NCBI GenBank assembly: GCA_046760445.1
Contig: JBHIEE010000072.1
Coordinates: 1-14,807, forward strand
Source: JBHIEE01 sp046760445
Lineage (GTDB): Bacteria > Acidobacteriota > Aminicenantia > JdFR-78
DNA length: 14,807 bases
Direction: 5' to 3'
Shown: piece by piece, positions 13,072 to 14,807 of the stretch
How positions within the stretch are numbered: the stretch's first letter is position 1
How the letters are laid out: each line of letters starts with the position of its first letter
The notes under the pieces: generated by a model
What the model was told of the DNA's origin: nothing
Databases searched by the model: none
The model's input: the letters and a program-made list of their open reading frames with translations, nothing else
Position numbers and translations under genes: made by a program

Positions 13072-13546
13072 TTTTAGTTTTATTAATAATCATTTCTATT
13101 ACTTCTGAAGTAGACTTAATTTTTGGTCCACCAGTGATTTCGATTTTTCCTCCATACTCTTTAACTACATCCTTTTCGGGAACTGTTTGAGGGGTGTAAT
13201 CAGAACCTTTGGCATGAATATCTGGTTTCAAAGTAAGTAATATTTTTTCTACATTAATTTCTGGGAAAATGGTGACATAATCCACAAATGAGAAAGAAGA
13301 GACAATTTCTGCTCGTTCCTCTTCTTTCATTAACGGTCTGCCTTTGCCTTTTAACTTTCTGACAGAAGTATCATTGTTAATCGCTACTATTAAAATATCT
13401 CCCTTTTTTTTGGACTCTTTAAGATATCTGATATGCCCAACATGAATTAGATCAAAACATCCATTAGCTAAAACAATTTTCTTCCCTTTTATTTTTTCTT
13501 GATTAATAATTTTTTTTAATTCGAGTAAAGAATAAACCTTATTCAA
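13061..13546 (-). CDS. rfaE2: D-glycero-beta-D-manno-heptose 1-phosphate adenylyltransferase
   Basis: This cytosolic nucleotidyltransferase joins ATP and heptose 1-phosphate to give ADP-D,D-heptose for LPS core. The 161 residues correspond to the C-terminal half of E. coli HldE. NGCFDLIHVGH (28-38) holds the HxGH nucleotide-binding motif (His35, His38). KGKGRPLMKEEERAEIV (66-82) and HAKGSDYT (111-118) are typical of the family. KSTSEVI (144-150) lies where the ISTTKII-type signature sits in relatives. The start overlaps the rfaE1 stop by 4 bp, so a fused enzyme in E. coli is here two coupled proteins. GmhB, the phosphatase needed between the two steps, is not in the window. Confidence 0.94.
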   Translation of the reverse strand: MNKVYSLLELKKIINQEKIKGKKIVLANGCFDLIHVGHIRYLKESKKKGDILIVAINNDTSVRKLKGKGRPLMKEEERAEIVSSFSFVDYVTIFPEINVEKILLTLKPDIHAKGSDYTPQTVPEKDVVKEYGGKIEITGGPKIKSTSEVIEMIINKTKNEK

Positions 13547-14556
13547 TTTTTAATATCTTTAGCTAATATTTCTTTTAGCTCTTTTTGGGTTAAACTGGCC
13601 GCCCCTTTTTTCATAACTACTATACTTCCCGCATAATTTGATAAAAGAGCTGCTTGTTTGAATGAAGCTCCACTTGCCAGTGCTAAAGTGAAGGTGCTAA
13701 TTACTGTATCTCCAGCACCAGTAACATCGATTATTTCGTCAGAACCATAAATTGGAATGTAAAAAGGTTTTTTACCTTTTTCAAAGAGAGTCATTCCTTT
13801 ATATCCTCTGGTAATTAACAGGGCAGGAGAAGCAATTTTTTCAAGAATTGTTACTCCAGCTTGCTCTAAAAGTTTTGGATTATCATTAATTTCGATTTTT
13901 AAAGCATGATTAACTTCTGGCTCATTAGGAGTGGCAATGGTCACTTCCTTGAAATTCAAAATTCTAAATCGGGAATCTAAGGTAATTGGTTTGGCTAATT
14001 TTTTCAGTCGAGGCAAAATTTTATAGTAAATATCTTCTTTAACCGTGTAATAATTATAATCAGAAATAAGTAAAGCATCAATTTTTTCTATATTTTTTAT
14101 CAGATTAGATAAAATTTCACTTTTAATTTTTTCCTCGTCTCCTAATTTTTCCTCTTTGTCAATTCGTAAAACTTGTTGTTTCCGGGTATGTTCTCCTCCA
14201 GCTAAAATTCTTGTTTTAGTTGGGGTTGAATAATGATTGGTTTGGATTAAATAATTAGTGTCAATTCCTGCCTCAGTTAATAATTCTAAATTTTTTTCCC
14301 CTGAAACATCTTGACCAATCACACCTATTGGGAGAGGTGAGCCTCCTAAACTTTTGATATTTTTAACAGAATTGCCAGCTCCACCAAGAGAGTAGGTTTT
14401 ATTTTGATATTTTAGAATTAAAACTGGTGCTTCTCGAGAAAGTCGGGATGAAAAGGTGTAAACATATTCATCCAGAACATAATCTCCCCACACAGCAATT
14501 TTTTTATTGGTGAAGCGATCAATTATTTCAAATAAGTCAGTTATTTCTTTTTTCAT
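13543..14556 (-). CDS. rfaE1: D-glycero-beta-D-manno-heptose-7-phosphate kinase
   Basis: This PfkB-family kinase phosphorylates heptose 7-phosphate at C1 to the 1,7-bisphosphate. The 337-residue length fits the stand-alone N-terminal half of HldE. VWGDYVLDEYV (22-32) is the first PfkB signature region. SREAPV (40-45) and LGGAGNSVKNI (57-67) are typical of heptose kinases. DVTGAGDT (277-284) is the second signature, with Asp283 the catalytic base in the anion hole. The gene opens the four-gene heptose operon and overlaps rfaE2 by 4 bp. No Shine-Dalgarno site precedes the ATG. A -10-like sequence ends about 7 bases upstream, so the message may be leaderless. No upstream alternative start is present in frame. 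Confidence 0.94.
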   Translation of the reverse strand: MKKEITDLFEIIDRFTNKKIAVWGDYVLDEYVYTFSSRLSREAPVLILKYQNKTYSLGGAGNSVKNIKSLGGSPLPIGVIGQDVSGEKNLELLTEAGIDTNYLIQTNHYSTPTKTRILAGGEHTRKQQVLRIDKEEKLGDEEKIKSEILSNLIKNIEKIDALLISDYNYYTVKEDIYYKILPRLKKLAKPITLDSRFRILNFKEVTIATPNEPEVNHALKIEINDNPKLLEQAGVTILEKIASPALLITRGYKGMTLFEKGKKPFYIPIYGSDEIIDVTGAGDTVISTFTLALASGASFKQAALLSNYAGSIVVMKKGAASLTQKELKEILAKDIKN

Positions 14557-14563
14557 TGACCAA

Positions 14564-14592
14564 TATTTATCAGAAAAAATTGTTTAGGTCAA
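14564..14592 (-). promoter_or_regulatory. Candidate promoter of the heptose operon, possibly giving a leaderless message
   Basis: On the minus strand, TTGACC (14592-14587) is followed after 17 bases by TAAATA (14569-14564), or after 15 by GATAAA. The expected first transcribed base would fall at or next to the A of the rfaE1 ATG (14556). The -35 is good (5 of 6); the -10 is weak. Confidence 0.3.
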
Positions 14593-14641
14593 CATAGATG
14601 AGGCTGGCGACCGTTTTTTTGAAGTAAATAATATAAAATTA

Positions 14642-14807
14642 GGCTCCTATCCAAAATGTGTGACTACTGTATCCCTCTAACAATAATTAAATCCCAATTT
14701 CTCATAGTCCCGAGTACTCGGGATCCAAAGCCCAAAATCCAAATACCAAATGAATGTCAAATAACTAAATGTCAAAACCGTGAAGTGTAAAGCGTAAATC
14801 GTAAGGT
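14642..14807 (+). repeat. Interspersed palindrome/hairpin repeat, cut by the window edge
   Basis: The flank at 14643-14675 matches the inverted window start. The perfect palindrome TCCCGAGTACTCGGGA is at 14708-14723. The left hairpin arm runs to the edge, and the right arm would lie beyond it. Bases 14681-14807 match 8532-8658 without gaps, with 9 differences by eye. The orientation is the same as the 8503 copy. Confidence 0.8.

Noticed and set aside
8742..14556. Genomic island or phage origin for the minus-strand half
   Set aside because: The genes are ordinary metabolic and LPS operons with no integrase, transposase, tRNA target or visible change in composition.
14581..14630. Plus-strand terminator suggested by GGTC...GACC before a T-run
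   Set aside because: The stem is only 4 bp around a long loop, and there is no plus-strand gene to end there.

Overview
The window is AT-rich (GC roughly one third by eye) and carries about a dozen genes. They fall into a plus-strand half (168-8445) and a minus-strand half (8742-14556) that converge near 8.6 kb. The ADP-heptose genes and a heptosyltransferase point to a diderm (LPS-type) bacterium. Strong Shine-Dalgarno sites (AGGAGG) and sigma-70-like promoters are bacterial. A SpoIID/LytB-type protein beside LPS genes, and many hairpin intergenic repeats, suggest an uncultivated candidate-phylum bacterium. I cannot name the phylum from the sequence alone.

Plus-strand half. A small two-helix membrane protein of unknown function (168-425) comes first. 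An ABC-2 type exporter follows: ATPase and permease, overlapping by 4 bp (715-2501). Next are a predicted lipoprotein of unknown family (2623-3603) and a secreted Ntn-hydrolase of the C45/phospholipase-B-like type (3824-5242). A 436-bp intergenic region then holds a GC-rich self-complementary element and two good sigma-70-like promoters. It precedes a large SPOR plus SpoIID/LytB protein with an SLH-like insertion (5679-7895). Orotate phosphoribosyltransferase pyrE (7906-8445) follows 10 bp later.

Minus-strand half, in order of transcription. The first operon runs rfaE1 (heptose-7-P kinase), rfaE2 (heptose-1-P adenylyltransferase), a GT9 heptosyltransferase and an ICMT-like membrane methyltransferase. 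Every junction overlaps by 4-11 bp. The second operon is tdh then kbl, the two-step conversion of threonine to glycine plus acetyl-CoA. Its TDH lacks the four-cysteine structural zinc lobe.

The most distinctive feature is a family of interspersed, hairpin-forming, non-coding repeats at 8503-8736, 9971-10061, 11242-11391 and 14642-14807, with an inverted fragment at 1-38. The two best copies share a 127-bp block (9 mismatches counted by eye) with a perfect 16-bp palindrome. Both window ends lie in copies of this family in opposite orientation, as expected if this is a contig that broke at repeats. No complete transposase, CRISPR array, rRNA or tRNA was recognised.
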